Positions 12,700 through 30,604 of a stretch of DNA of 31,000 nt are shown in pieces. A model generated the notes under the pieces. The model was not told where the DNA came from, made no database searches, and saw nothing but the letters and a program-made list of their open reading frames with translations. A program made the translations under genes and the position numbers. This DNA comes from Chrysomallon squamiferum (taxonomy: Eukaryota; Mollusca; Gastropoda; Neomphalida; Peltospiridae): assembly GCA_012295275.1 (NCBI GenBank), contig CM022672.1:21478128-21509127 (forward strand), in the 5' to 3' direction. Each line of letters starts with the position of its first letter. Positions within the stretch are counted from its first letter, which is position 1.

Positions 12700-14570
12700 T
12701 ACTGTTTTCAGTAGATAGCTTCTTGTGCCATACATCTTCTTCTGGAGAGTTGTTGTAGTTGCCCAGATAGTCTCCCTCAGTTGCTGTAGATTTATACAAT
12801 TTTAGATGACATGTTCCGTTTTCTGTTCTGCTTCTCCCCAAGAGCACATGGAAGAAGATACCAGCCGGAACTTCTTAAGCATATGCTGGTTCAGCCTGTT
12901 GTGTCTAATCCTTGTTCATGTTGGAAGGTCTATAGGGAAATTTAATATGGGATTTTTTCTCTTCATATGACACCTAGTTATCCTTCAGTTTTGTTGCAGA
13001 TCCATAAGAATATATCTGTTTCCATAATGTCTGTGGATATTGTTCATCAGTCATGGCTGGTGTCAGAGCTCTTTTGTATGGCATACTGTGTTCCTCTCCA
13101 TTAGTGCAGATCTTTACATTGTTCAATTTTTGGTGATAGTGCTAACTTGATAGATCCCATTAGGTTCCAGCTAATATCCTCATTACTGCAAGTTTTCTTC
13201 GAGCTTTGCTCTCAGCTTTCTCCTCTTGCGGTTTCCAGGTTGTGTCTTGTCAAAAGTGTCCCCCAGGTATGTCTGTTGATCCTCATATTGAGGATGGGTG
13301 TCATCTAGTTTTAGGTTACACAGCTAGTGAGGCTGATCGGACTGTAGCTGCTAGCTGTAACTATATTCAGTATGGATATCAACACCAGTTTCTTATATGT
13401 GAGTATATGTCCATCCTCCATTAGAATGATCCAGGGATTCCTCCTTATTTTGTAAACTTCCATAGTTTGGTGCTGTCCTTTTCAAAGCTGAGTGCAGCAG
13501 TTTTATCTCTCCAGTTTTTTTTTTTTCGTCTGGCGCTTTAGGTTGTTGTTTTGGCTCGGGTTAGACTCTGTTTCTTCCCTTTATTCGGGTGAGTTCATCG
13601 AGTGCTATTTGAAGTTTTTCATCCTACTAAAGGTCGCATACATTTTTGTAGTTCTGCCTGGGGCTATGGAGTTCTGTGGATTTTGCTATCATTTAAGGTT
13701 AGGAGGACGACCGGTCGATAGTCATTTCCCCCTAACGGAGGTCCTACTTCTCGACTAGTGATTCTATGGACATCATCAGTGCAGAAGGCAAGATCAAGGG
13801 AGGTTACGGAATGCCAAAGCTTGTGTGGTTGATCAAGAGGGTCATTAATGGGATTCAGATTTTTATTTGTTCATCCTGCCAGCTTTCTCTCTCCTCTCCT
13901 CTCCTATCAGTGTTGATGTAACCCCAACAAGGATGAAGTTACTGCCTGACGTTTGGATATCATCAAGGGAGAGTTATTTGTCATTTGGGCAGTAAACATT
14001 TACAATGTGAAGCTGTTCATTTTTTCTTTGATTTTGACCTCAATGAATTCAGCTGCCTCCATAAATATGTTATTTCTAACCAGAGGCACTGATGTTATAT
14101 CTAATCAGAGTGACTACCCCACCCTTGGTTCTTCCATTGGGATAGCTTCTGAAAGTCTGATAGCTTCTGACCTTGAAAACTCGTCAATTCTTTCAGATGG
14201 GATTCTTGGATTCAGCAGATGTTGATCTGGTTTTCAGTGCTGTAGTGTTTACTTCCTTGTCCCCTCGTTCTTTTTGACAGTCGGGAAGGACTCGCAGTAG
14301 CCGAAGATGCGCTCCCTCGAGATAAGGTCACCACAGAGCGAGCACCGGTCACGTCATTATTGTCCTGAAATGTAGTCCTAATAACTGTTGGTGATGTGTA
14401 TTGTGATCTGCCAATATTTCTGACTTCAGCACTTGAAGGTTCCGTTAGAGTTTTCTCACCCTTAGTCCAGATCTCTCTACCCACTGCCTGTGCAGCATGG
14501 GTGTCCATAACAGAAGCCAAAGCTTCTGCTGGCACAACTCTTTGAGACATACAAACCCTTCACCACCACG
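12700..14570 (-). mobile_element. Decayed Jockey-like LINE (APE endonuclease, fragmentary RT, C-terminal region)
   Basis: Read on the minus strand from 14570 down, several conserved pieces appear in order. A 112-residue open stretch (14550-14212) ends in ENQINIC and leads, past a stop, into IQESHL, the start of an apurinic-type endonuclease. Next come VNVYCPNDK-like residues near 14000 and LDLAFCTDDVHRITSREVG to GGNDYRPVVLL (13798 to about 13690), the endonuclease end with its SDHRP-like motif. FEKDSTKLWKFTK follows near 13460 and YSPISLTSC near 13340, an RT-type start. Then TTWKPQEEKAESKARRKLAV (about 13250-13165) marks the region after the RT core. Finally RHNRLNQHMLKKFRLVSSSM is followed by a GEAEQKTEHVI motif near 12900-12800. 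Stops and frameshifts are frequent. The RT catalytic core between about 13340 and 13260 is missing, so the element is dead. Confidence 0.82.
14212..14550 (-). pseudogene. 5' part of the LINE reading frame (112 codons)
   Basis: This is an open minus-strand stretch starting MSQRVVPAEALASVMDTHAA and ending ENQINIC. It is Ser/Thr/Arg-rich and markedly less AT-rich than its surroundings. Its end runs into the endonuclease lead-in of the same element, so it is best read as a surviving piece of the retrotransposon rather than a host gene. Confidence 0.6.
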
Positions 14571-15175
14571 TCAAGGAATGGAGTATGAAGAGAATTATTA
14601 TTATTATTATTATTGATATTATTAATAGTAGTAGTAGTAGTAGAAGTAGTAAGTTTGTGCGTTTGTAGAAGTTTGTTACTGCTACTACAAAACTGCTACA
14701 AGTACTACATTTATTACTATCACTAAAATAAAATAAAACAATAAAACATTATAAAATCATTATAACAACAGTAAACGAACACGTTCCCAGCACTTAGGCT
14801 AAAATGATTATTTTCAAGAAGCTGAAAATCATATCAACTTAATAAAATAACGAAAGACGGTTGCATTATCTAGAAACTGGAAGCACTGAAAGAATAAATA
14901 CTAATGCAGAAATGGTCAAAGATATCTTTATTTTAAAACATTTTCATATTTAATTTTGTCTAATCAAATCCAAGGAAAATAAATTTTTCGAAGCTACGGT
15001 GCAATCTAGCTGCCATGCAATGCAATTCAGTAATCATAACTTATAAAGAAAAGTGTTATTTTCATTATTTTCCTCTTATCAGAGAAAAAATTGTTTGTTA
15101 TTTATAAACATCAAACATCAAAGAAGGGAAATGCTGAGATTCATCTTGATTCAGAAAGTCCATGTATCTGTATGC

Positions 15176-15452
<277 letters not shown>

Positions 15453-15638
15453 AATACACACAGAGAAAATTCGGAAACGCATATCTGTTCAGACATTCAT
15501 ATCACTATTAAAATTCACTGGACTGTACAGAAACATTATTATTATTATTATTATTATTGTAGAAAATCTCATATCACTTTTCACAAACACACTGCACTGT
15601 GCACGCAGTGCTACAATGACACTATCAACAAGTATATA

Positions 15639-21864
<6,226 letters not shown>

Positions 21865-21902
21865 GATTTACTGAAGAGCGTAGACGTTTTCTGGGTTTTA
21901 TT

Positions 21903-21941
<39 letters not shown>

Positions 21942-22128
21942 TTAATTATTATTATTATTATTTTTTTTTTTTTTTGGTCTTCTTGGTTGATATATTTTTC
22001 TAAAGGCTGGTTTTGCGCTTTCTTTGAGTCTGGCTAGTTCGCTGTTTGTGAAAGTTCGGGTTTCTTTTTACACCGCTTGTTGTGTAGATATCTTGACTCC
22101 GAATGCCAGGTATGATCATTGCGTGAGT

Positions 22129-22515
22129 TCACGTTAAAAAGAAATAATAAAAAACAAATAAATGAATAATGATTTCTTTTAGCGAACTTTCCATCAGATA
22201 ATAATTTATGGGATCAGTTTCTTTAACAATTATGCTTTGCATGCTGTGTTGGTGGTTGTCAAGCGTCGCTAGCTGATTACTTATCTGGATTTCTTTAGCT
22301 TTTGATATTTTTTCCAGCTGTGATTGATAAACACGTGACGTCTTCAGAATTTTGTTTAAAAGATTAAAATATATTTCGAAAGATAAAATAAGCATGCATA
22401 TACATATGTAACACTCACACATACGAACACACGTATTCGCAACTGTCAAGCATGAACGTCCATTCTGAAAAATGAAATAAAGGCTAAATAAAGGAAGTAA
22501 AAATAAAACGAACAC
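22129..22515 (-). CDS. Unrecognised open frame upstream of the lectin, 128 aa
   Basis: The frame starts with a hydrophobic run (MFVLFLLPLFSLYFIFQNG) and later has a polar, helical-looking part (SRVYQSQLEKISKAKEIQIS). It lies 265 bp upstream of the lectin start on the same strand. It could be an alternative first exon, a relic of a neighbouring lectin-like gene, or chance in AT-rich DNA. No splice sites joining it convincingly to lectin exon 2 were found. Confidence 0.2.
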   Translation of the reverse strand: MFVLFLLPLFSLYFIFQNGRSCLTVANTCVRMCECYICICMLILSFEIYFNLLNKILKTSRVYQSQLEKISKAKEIQISNQLATLDNHQHSMQSIIVKETDPINYYLMESSLKEIIIHLFVFYYFFLT

Positions 22516-23503
22516 TAAGCTGCCGAGTATGCCTTATATATGTATATATATATATATGTATAATAAAATAACTAATTAAAAAAAGAAAGAGATTAGAAAC
22601 AAAGAAAAGAAAAAGGAGAGTAGCCAAAAAAACAACAAATAAGCATTGTAATAAAGACTCGGATAATTATCAATGGCAAATCACTCAGTCAGTCATTTTT
22701 AATTTACCTAAATATAATGTAAGAAAGTTATCTAGAAATTATACGCTATCATCATAGTGACGGCATTAATATGTTAAAATATTTGTGAGACAGAAGAAAT
22801 GATACTGAATAAGATCAGTCGACTCTGATTCTTAACTGATTTAAAATTAAAATAGTTTTGTATGTAGGCCAGATCTTGAATATTCAAGCGTTAATTCAGG
22901 AAAGATTTTGTTATACTTATTTGTTGGTTTCCTCTGACATATGATGTCAATAGTTCAATCACAGAGGAGATATGATATTCTAAAGAAATTTAAAAATAAG
23001 AGTGGTAACGATTGAAAACATATGCAAGGCATTTATCGAAAAAAAAAATAAAAAATGAAAAGAAAAGAAAGAAAGCAGAAAAAAATAAATAATAACAACA
23101 ATAAAAACAAAACAAACTGTAGAAAGTTATGCTGAAACAAAATAAAAGAATAGCAACAACAAAATAATATATGTTTTCTATTACAATGATTATATAGACT
23201 ATGAATAATATAACCTAAACTAAAATTTCGAATGTTAATATAGGAAAAAAATATATATTTTTCTTTTCTTTTATGAATTATGATATTCTTCTGAGGTAAG
23301 ATGATAATTAAAAATATGATTTACAGTTATTTAGAAAGTTGATTGTGAACTCGCTTTTAAATTATTAAATAAAACGAAAAACTTTTACTTAGTAAATAAG
23401 CTAACACCATCAGATCGCATTATTACTAAAATTAATAATACCTCACAATTCCATTGTCTGGAATGAATGAATCATATTCAACTGCTATTGTTGACGTCAA
23501 GTT

Positions 23504-23507
<4 letters not shown>

Positions 23508-23549
<42 letters not shown>
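23508..23549. repeat. (TA)n microsatellite
   Basis: About 20 TA units in the lectin-POMK spacer. Confidence 0.95.
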
Positions 23550-23552
<3 letters not shown>

Positions 23553-24174
23553 CAGAACATGTTCCTAATGAATAAAATTGTGTTATACCTTCCGAGTAAA
23601 ATAATTTTAATTTCAAAAAGTGATGAGAATTTTGATAAAAACGTTGCTAGGATGACATCTGTGCTAAGCAACTTTTTTCGAAAACCATATAATTCAAAAT
23701 TGGTGAGCGAGACCTTTTACCGATTGTATAGAGTTATCTCCCTGAAAAGATTTACTTTCGTTTCACGTTTATTGCAAAGAATTAAAAAATACCAAATTAA
23801 ATTTAAAACAGAAACTGTGGCAGCTGGTTTGTCTGACTTGAAATATAATGAGCTGAATTTTACTACATTTTAATTTTCGTTAAAAATTCTTTATCTTTTT
23901 ATAAATATTAATTAAACATTCTAAGTAAGCTCAACCTGTATTATCATTATATATATATATATATATTTTTTTAATAAATATGATACTTGTTACTGTTAGT
24001 ATATAACTTTTCGCAAATTAGTTTAATTAATTTTAATTTTTACTATTACCGACTATTTTATAACCATTGAAGTTTTGAATTAATTTCACATATTAAGAAA
24101 TCTTTAATATTATTGGCAAAATCTTTTTAATTTTCGTTTAATTTTAATTTCTTTTTCTTTTCTTCTATTTTTAG

Positions 24175-24219
24175 TGAGCCGTAGATAAAAGAATCAAGAC
24201 ATTCATTCTAGATCCTTTC
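24175..24219 (+). promoter_or_regulatory. POMK: Probable 5' UTR at the start of the first coding POMK exon
   Basis: A strong pyrimidine tract ending in TTCTATTTTTAG at 24174 looks like a splice acceptor. The exon would start at 24175 with TGA in the frame of the ATG at 24220, so this stretch is untranslated and supports that start. A non-coding first exon should lie upstream. One possible donor is TTG|GTGAGC at about 23703, which is inference only. Confidence 0.45.
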
Positions 24220-25917
24220 ATGGAATGTCTCCGGCTACTAGTGTTTTATATACACTTGACCAAGACAGTAATTGTTGTAACCATTTCTTTCTCACAACAA
24301 CAAGAGCTGTGCTGGTGGGATATTTTCAAATCTGAGAGGAAATGTCGCCCTCTGTGTGATAGAGGTTATTTCGGTCTTCACGGCATGAAAAATGTCATAA
24401 GTGGTTGACATGCAGAGACATGTCTGATGTTGTCATTGGACCAGAACTTGGTGCAGGTGCAGTTAAAATGGTAATTAATTAGGAAAATTTTAAATTTGAT
24501 TTCGTCAAATGTTGTTTAGTTGTTTGGTTATTCCTTAAGATCTGATCATTTAATCAAATCTAGTGTTACTCTTTAAGAGTCATTCACCTTAAGTTTTTAT
24601 ATGTTATCAAGATGTGAACTTTTTATTCTGAATATCTGACTAGTTTATTTTGATTATTTGCTTAATATATTTTTTCACTATTTCTCTCTCTGCATACATA
24701 CATACATTCGTTCATACATACATATATAATATTTTCATGATCATCAGCATATTTTGAATTTAGATTTGTTTTCTTTTTTCTGTTAGCATTAGTGAAAGTT
24801 TTAATTTTAGTTCTTTTCAAAGATAATGCATGTAAATTTAAAGCTGATAATGTAATTATTTCTTTTCCCCATTTATTTGTTTTTCTCCTTTAAGGTAACT
24901 CTGGCCTCTTGGCACAATTTTCCTGTTGTAGTTAACAGACTGAGACATGAGTCCTACAAAGATGACTTCCAACATGGACTGGACATGATAAAACTGTACC
25001 AGCCTAACCTGCGAGTCATACAACTAGTTGGATTCTGCAGGGAAAAGAATCTCTACCTCACTGAGTATCATCACCTTGGATCAGCAGATTCTGTGGAAAC
25101 TATCATGAATTCTTTGCAATCAAATTTAAAAGCAGAAGGTGACAGTAACAGCATTCAACAGCTGGATAGTTCTGAAACTGATAAATTTGTTGTTCCCAGC
25201 ATGCAGTTGTACAAAGAAAATAATCTAGGTAAAAATGGTTTCTTAGAGAATGTGTGTTTAGTACTGGAATCTCCAGCCATGCAGCAACTAGGTTTCAGTA
25301 ACCAGTGTCCTGTTATTAAACAATCTAAACAGTTATGAAAAACTGACAGAGAAGAGGAAATATTTAGTTTTGATGTGAGCAAACATATTCCTGAAATTGA
25401 TGAAAAGTTCCACAGTTTAAAAATAAGATTTCAATTATGCTTAGACTACATTTCTATCCTGGTTATTCTTCACAATGGACCAGGAGGTACAAGAATTATG
25501 TGTGATTCAAATGATGTTGAAAAAACACTGAGTCAGTATTTGTTGACAGATGAGCTGAGACTCATTGTCAATGATTTAGATGCTCTTCCATACGTCAGAT
25601 CCTCAGCAGGAATAACTGCAAAGTGTGGTCATAAAGAAATATCTGGAGACTTTGTAGCCCCAGAGCAACTTTGGCCTTTCGAAGACAGAGAATTTCAAGA
25701 TGAAGAAATGCCGGGTTATGATGAAAAAACAGATGTCTGGAAGATTCCAGAAATTTGTAATACATTTCTTGGCAGTGTTGATGGATCAACGAGTTTAAAA
25801 CTTCATTTGTTTAATATAAACAATAAATGTAAAGATGACGATCCCAGAAAAAGACCGTCTAGTGAAAAAGTGTTTAATGAATATATAAACATATGGGATA
25901 AAGTGAGAAGTGTATGA
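24220..25917 (+). CDS. POMK: Protein O-mannose kinase (POMK), with an apparent frameshift and an in-frame stop
   Basis: POMK is an atypical type II membrane kinase of the secretory pathway. It phosphorylates position 6 of O-mannose on alpha-dystroglycan before matriglycan is added. Coding exon 1 is 24220-24470 (donor GTAATT) and coding exon 2 is 24895-25917 (acceptor CTCCTTTAAG), joined in phase 0. The family pattern is clear: a short N-terminal hydrophobic segment, GYFGLHGMKN, then CHKWLTCRDM, GAGAVKM joined to VTLASWHNF, YKDDFQHGL, LTEYHHLGS, RFQLCLDYISIL, MCDSND (25498-25515), NDLDALP (25570-25590), GDFVAPEQLWP (25645-25677) and YDEKTDVWKIPE (25717-25752). Three features are odd. A base appears missing at about 24393. 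A TGA at 25336-25338 lies in frame. About 90 extra residues sit between LGS and RFQ. The catalytic-loop and metal-binding motifs look intact, so it may be functional with assembly errors, recoded, or a young pseudogene. Confidence 0.9.
24390..24396 (+). other. POMK: Apparent -1 frameshift in POMK exon 1
   Basis: Codons read MKN up to 24393, and the family then expects Cys. The matching CHKWLTCRDM sequence starts at TGT 24393-24395, re-using the T of the preceding AAT codon, so one base is missing. Staying in frame gives MKNVISG and a TGA at 24406-24408. The site follows a run of five A. Confidence 0.8.
24471..24894 (+). other. POMK: POMK intron
   Basis: A 424-nt phase-0 intron from AAAATG|GTAATT to CTCCTTTAAG|GTAACT. 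Its presence shows that this copy is not a processed retrogene. It is AT-rich with a short CATA run near 24700. Confidence 0.85.
25336..25338 (+). other. POMK: In-frame TGA within POMK exon 2
   Basis: The frame that reads TEYHHLGS upstream also reads RFQLCLDYISIL downstream. Between them, KQSKQL is followed by TGA and then KTDREEEIFSFDV. The stop falls in the lineage-specific insertion, not in a conserved motif. No substitution or indel is needed on either side to keep the frame. Confidence 0.9.
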
Positions 25918-25939
25918 AATAATGAATTATTCTTTTAAT

Positions 25940-26054
25940 AATAAATCATAACAGAGAGTAGAATTTTTAAAACTGTAATAAAAATGTTTCCAGGATTTAA
26001 AATAATAATAAATAAATGTCTTAATGCAGAAGTTGCCAAGGAAACTGCAATAAA
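25940..26054 (+). terminator. POMK polyadenylation signals
   Basis: Three AATAAA hexamers follow the POMK stop codon, at 25940-25945, 25977-25982 and 26049-26054. Any of these could set the 3' end. In AT-rich DNA the hexamer is common, so which one is used cannot be decided from sequence. Confidence 0.45.
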
Positions 26055-26186
26055 ACCATGTTTTTCACAGCTTTTTTAATAGCAGAGTTATCGCTGTGGA
26101 TACAATTACAACAATCTACCTAATCACATATTTCAGGCTTAGAATGCAAAATAGTTTAAGCATAAATAAAAAAGAAAATATATATA

Positions 26187-26206
26187 TGTGTGTGTATGTG
26201 TGTGTG

Positions 26207-26299
<93 letters not shown>

Positions 26300-26300
26300 G
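26187..26300. repeat. (TG)n/(TA)n/(CA)n compound microsatellite
   Basis: TG-rich, then TA, then CA units, giving a partly self-complementary tract (TGTG...TATA...CACA). Short GATA units follow near 26323-26341. Confidence 0.93.
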
Positions 26301-28853
26301 CAGATACATTGATTGACTGACTGATAGATAGATAGATAGATAAAGATATACACATATATAAGAGAAACCAAAAACAAAAACAAAAAAAAAAAATAAACCT
26401 GTTCTTAAGTAACTGGAAATTCCTTTAACCCTTATAATAATGAGAGAAAAAACAACTAAACAGAATACATCCAGATAGCTGGTGAAAATATTTCAATCCT
26501 AACAGATGTTTGACACTTTTATGTCTGAAAAATTACTTTACTGTCTTGAAAATAGCAATACAAAAGAACTTTTAAATAAATGAAAAAGTCAAAATCCAGA
26601 ACTGAACTCTTCACCCCATTCTTCCAGTGATTTGAAAAAGTTTTTATTTAATTTTTTTTTATAAACAACAAAAACCACTCAGAACATTTAAGTACTTTTT
26701 TATTATTATACATTAAACACTGTTGGAGGAAAAGCTGTGTTTTAAAACAACAAAAATTGGCCACCTGATTTTAACAGTAACAACAAATAATGAAGCCAAA
26801 CTAATTTAAATAACTGTGTGTGAGAATTCTTTTAATAGTGTTTGTGATATATGAATAAATTCTGTTATCTTTAACATGATTTACAATCTTTGGATCAGGT
26901 AACTTATACAAAATGTAGATTGATGATAAGCATGCTATAGTGAAAATAATATTAAGAAAGTAGTAGTTTTGGAAATGTTCCAGTTTAAAAAAAAAAACTG
27001 GTTTTTTTTTTTTTTCTTCATATCATAAAAGGTAAAACTTAGAATGGGAAGAAGAAGAAGAAATACAAGAATACAATATAAACTTAATCAATACCTCTGA
27101 TTAAAGGTTAGAATTTAAAATAAATAAATAAATACATACATACATAAATAATTAAATAAATAAATAAAAGACAGGAACAAAACAAAAGGACTGTTTGAAG
27201 AAAACTTAAATAATTTAGAAAAATGGAAATATGTTTTTAACATCTAGGTACGTAAGTAAGTAATCAGTGTATATAACAAATCAAAATTTTTGTGTTTTGA
27301 CACATAAACCAGAAATTGTAACAAATTCTTCTGTACACAAATTCAGACTAGTTTGGCTTCTTGTAACAACAGAATAGAACAATCTATATTTTATATATTT
27401 AACGAAAAAATAAAAATACCAGCATGATGATATAACAAAAATTACAAACAAATTTAAAATATAACAGAATAATTCAAAAACTAAATGCAACAATAAGTAA
27501 CTTACACTTTGTACACTTTAATTAATCTCTTTGTGGGCATGAAATATTTGTTGTTTATGAGAAATCTGTTTAAATGATTAAATGTGTGAGATTTATACTA
27601 TATTCAAAACAAGTTGAAGAAATCCTTTAAAAACAGAACTGGACAGTTAGAAAAAGAAAGTATCTACTTTGTAATAAATACAGCAAGCAGTTACCAGTTT
27701 AATATACATGGGAGTCAAGAGGTTTTTCAATGCACGAAAGAGATGTTAAAATTGGCTATGACTTCATTTTTATTGCTACAAAAATATTTATTTTTCCTCA
27801 TATCTATATTATAATGATTTAACAGTAACATAAGCAGGTATCATCAGTTTGACTTGTTTATTGTCAAATCAGTTTTTAAACAGAAAATTATAAAAATTAG
27901 GTTTTTTTACAATTATTTTAGAAAAATAACTATCATTTTGTTATTCATCTACTGTACTGAACAGACAAATGCCTCAATTTGAAATATTGATTGAAAAGAC
28001 AAATTTTTACACAACAGAGAAAAATAAAACAAAAGAATTTGTAATGGATTGTCTTTTTATCTCTTCTGAAAGGTACTTTCATTTGTTTTTTTTACATCCT
28101 AATAAATATCATCTGTCTGTTCAGAGTATCAGGGATTCTGCTTTTTCAAAATCCATCAATAGTGGAAATGAATTTTCTTCTTTTAAAAAATGTTCAGTGG
28201 TGGTAAAAATTAATTTAACAAGAAACTTTGTTCATCTTAACTAGATGTATGTTTGCCATCATATACATCAGCCATTTTCATCCTTTTAATCTGCCACAGC
28301 ATTTTTTGTTTTCTAAGGATTGAGAATAGCTGATCTTCAATACAATTTAATTTAATCTAACAGCAGACTTATCGAGTAAATAGATCTATGATACAGTTCA
28401 TTATGGATTTTTAAAAATCAGATAGTACAAGTCAAAATGAGTAGCATAAAAATGATGAAGTGGATAAATAATTCAATTTTTTTCAAAATAAAACTTTTCT
28501 AGTGAATACAAAATAAAGCGGAAACCAAAATCTTAAGGAATTTGAAAGAAAAGAAATCCACTAACAACATGAAACAGTCTTCAAAATATCAAAAAATGAA
28601 CCATGAAATAAATAATTGTAAATATGACAACAAAATAATAAATTTTAGTGGAACATGAAAAAGAAAGACAAAACAAATAATCAAAGGAAAGAAAACTTAG
28701 GATTATGAATTAAAATATAAAAAGATACTGTACTATTTAAAACCCTGACCAAATTTCTATTCTCATCTATTAAACATTGTCTAAAAACAATTACAACAAA
28801 CAAAATTTTCAATATATGGCCTCAATTAATGGAAGTTCCAATCAAAAACAAGT

Positions 28854-28894
<41 letters not shown>

Positions 28895-29940
28895 TATGTC
28901 TTAATGTCACGAGAATGTTATTTTATATTTTAAAATCACATCTTGGAGAAGAAATACAAAAAATTCTTAATATTACAGCACAATAAATAAATAAAATAAG
29001 AACATGAACAGTTGTTAATTTGATAGAATTTCAACAAAGATGGTTTGTTATTTGAATTACTTCATTACACAAATAATGTTTGTGTGTCTATTCTACATGT
29101 GGATGTGAATCATTCAGAAGCCTTGAACTGAGGTAGGTAAAAGTTTTTTTTTGTCCTGTAAGTGTAAAATTTAACAAACAAAATATGCTGGTGGGTACGA
29201 GTATGAACAAAATCATTGTTTACAAAGTCATGGACATTGCCACAAATCGTTTTGGCTAGCATGAATTAAAGCATATACATTTGGAGAGTTTAGTTTTCTT
29301 ATTAAAAAAAATAAAAATACAAATACAAATAAAAATAAATAAATAAAATAAAATAAAATAAAATAAATTAAAATTGTTCCAGATAACAAAAAATCTATTT
29401 CTTGAACAAATACCTATTTAGAAATATGAGATTTCAGAAAATATTCTACATTGCTAAAAAAACAAAATAGCAGTCAATAAATACTGGGGTCAGTTACCAG
29501 ATTAATATGATCTTAATTTTTGAATATTTTTTGAAATTATCAATGTTTATTTATCTTTAAATAGAGAAATTTATTATTAATAATATTTATTTATTTATAT
29601 TACATCCTTGGGGGAGGCTGTCAAGGATTCCATTAAAATATCGATGGTCTAAACAGTTAGCTGATTAACGATAATTAGATTTAAACTGTCACTGAACCTT
29701 AAAAAAAAACATTTAAATATATTTTTTTAATATTCCACACTGGAATTTTTCAGTTAGCAGTAATAAATTTGTAAATAAAAATCAAACTATAAAACATCAA
29801 CATGTGAAGTGAAATGATAATAATAAACAGACCTTTTTTTTTTTTTTATTAAAGTTCAATATGAGACAGACTATCTTCAAATATAATAAATATTGCAATA
29901 AACAAAGATTTCTGTTTCATTATTTACTTATATTAATATC

Positions 29941-30028
29941 AGAGATATAGGAATATTATGAATTCAGACAATGATAACTAATGTAGAGATATAGGAATAT
30001 TATGAATTTAGACAATGGTAACTAATGT
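29941..30028. repeat. 44-bp tandem duplication
   Basis: AGAGATATAGGAATATTATG continues into AATTCAGACAATGATAACTAATGT at 29941-29984. It recurs at 29985-30028 with two substitutions (TTCAG to TTTAG, GATAA to GGTAA). Confidence 0.93.
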
Positions 30029-30249
30029 TAACAAAAATGAATTAAAATATAAAACTCTTTAGAATATATACATGGACTGCTGTGGAAAATGATTATCCTA
30101 AAAAAACCCACCCAAAAAACCAAAAAACAACAACAACCAACAAACAAAACATAACAACAACAACAATAAAGCTAATCCTTTCAGCATGGAGGGAATGTTA
30201 TTACCACAAAGCATCAATAACCAAAATCAGTAGTTCTCATGGGTATCAC

Positions 30250-30313
<64 letters not shown>
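30250..30313. repeat. (AAT)n microsatellite
   Basis: About 21 AAT units followed by AAC units. The poly-Asn and poly-Leu frames here are artefacts. Confidence 0.96.
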
Positions 30314-30317
<4 letters not shown>

Positions 30318-30563
30318 CAACAACAATAATAATATACTTGGTGTTCTAAATATATACAGTGTAATTATAATAAAAGGTTCAGCTTGATATGAGGCTCTGT
30401 AGTTGTGAGCTACATGGGTGGGATCATCTGTTTTCATTAACACCAGTAAATACAACACACAATATCACTTGAGAACAATTATTTCTAAAAATCTGGCCCT
30501 AGTTAAATAAGCATTAATATGCTTGGGATTAAGTGTAGTTGAATGTCTCTGTGTGTTTATTAC

Positions 30564-30566
<3 letters not shown>

Positions 30567-30601
<35 letters not shown>
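30567..30601. repeat. (TG)n microsatellite
   Basis: About 17 TG units, with a degenerate TG/CATA-rich flank to about 30690. Confidence 0.95.

Positions 30602-30604
<3 letters not shown>

Larger units (their letters stand above)
21876..24174. other. Spacer between the divergent lectin and POMK genes
   Basis: It holds (TA)n at about 21908-21939, poly-T near 21961-21975, an unrecognised minus-strand frame at 22129-22515, a long A-rich stretch near 23040-23170 and (TA)n at about 23508-23549. It should include both promoters and the POMK 5' non-coding exon, but no clear core promoter element could be chosen. The 139-codon plus frame at 23454-23873 begins across the TA array and has no recognisable domain. 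Confidence 0.5.

Noticed and set aside
12186-14225. Several short host genes suggested by open frames on the plus strand at 13206, 13492 and 13953
   Set aside because: These are antisense shadows of the LINE fossil, whose conserved segments are all on the minus strand.
23454-23873. 139-codon plus-strand frame upstream of POMK
   Set aside because: Its start lies before a (TA)n array that happens to be open, the rest has no recognisable motif, and it does not join POMK in frame. It could overlap a 5' non-coding exon.
24220-24408. A separate 62-residue protein
   Set aside because: Its last part (GYFGLHGMKN) is POMK sequence. The apparent stop is caused by the frameshift.
25155-25382. Minus-strand 75-codon frame
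   Set aside because: It is antisense to POMK exon 2, without motifs of its own.
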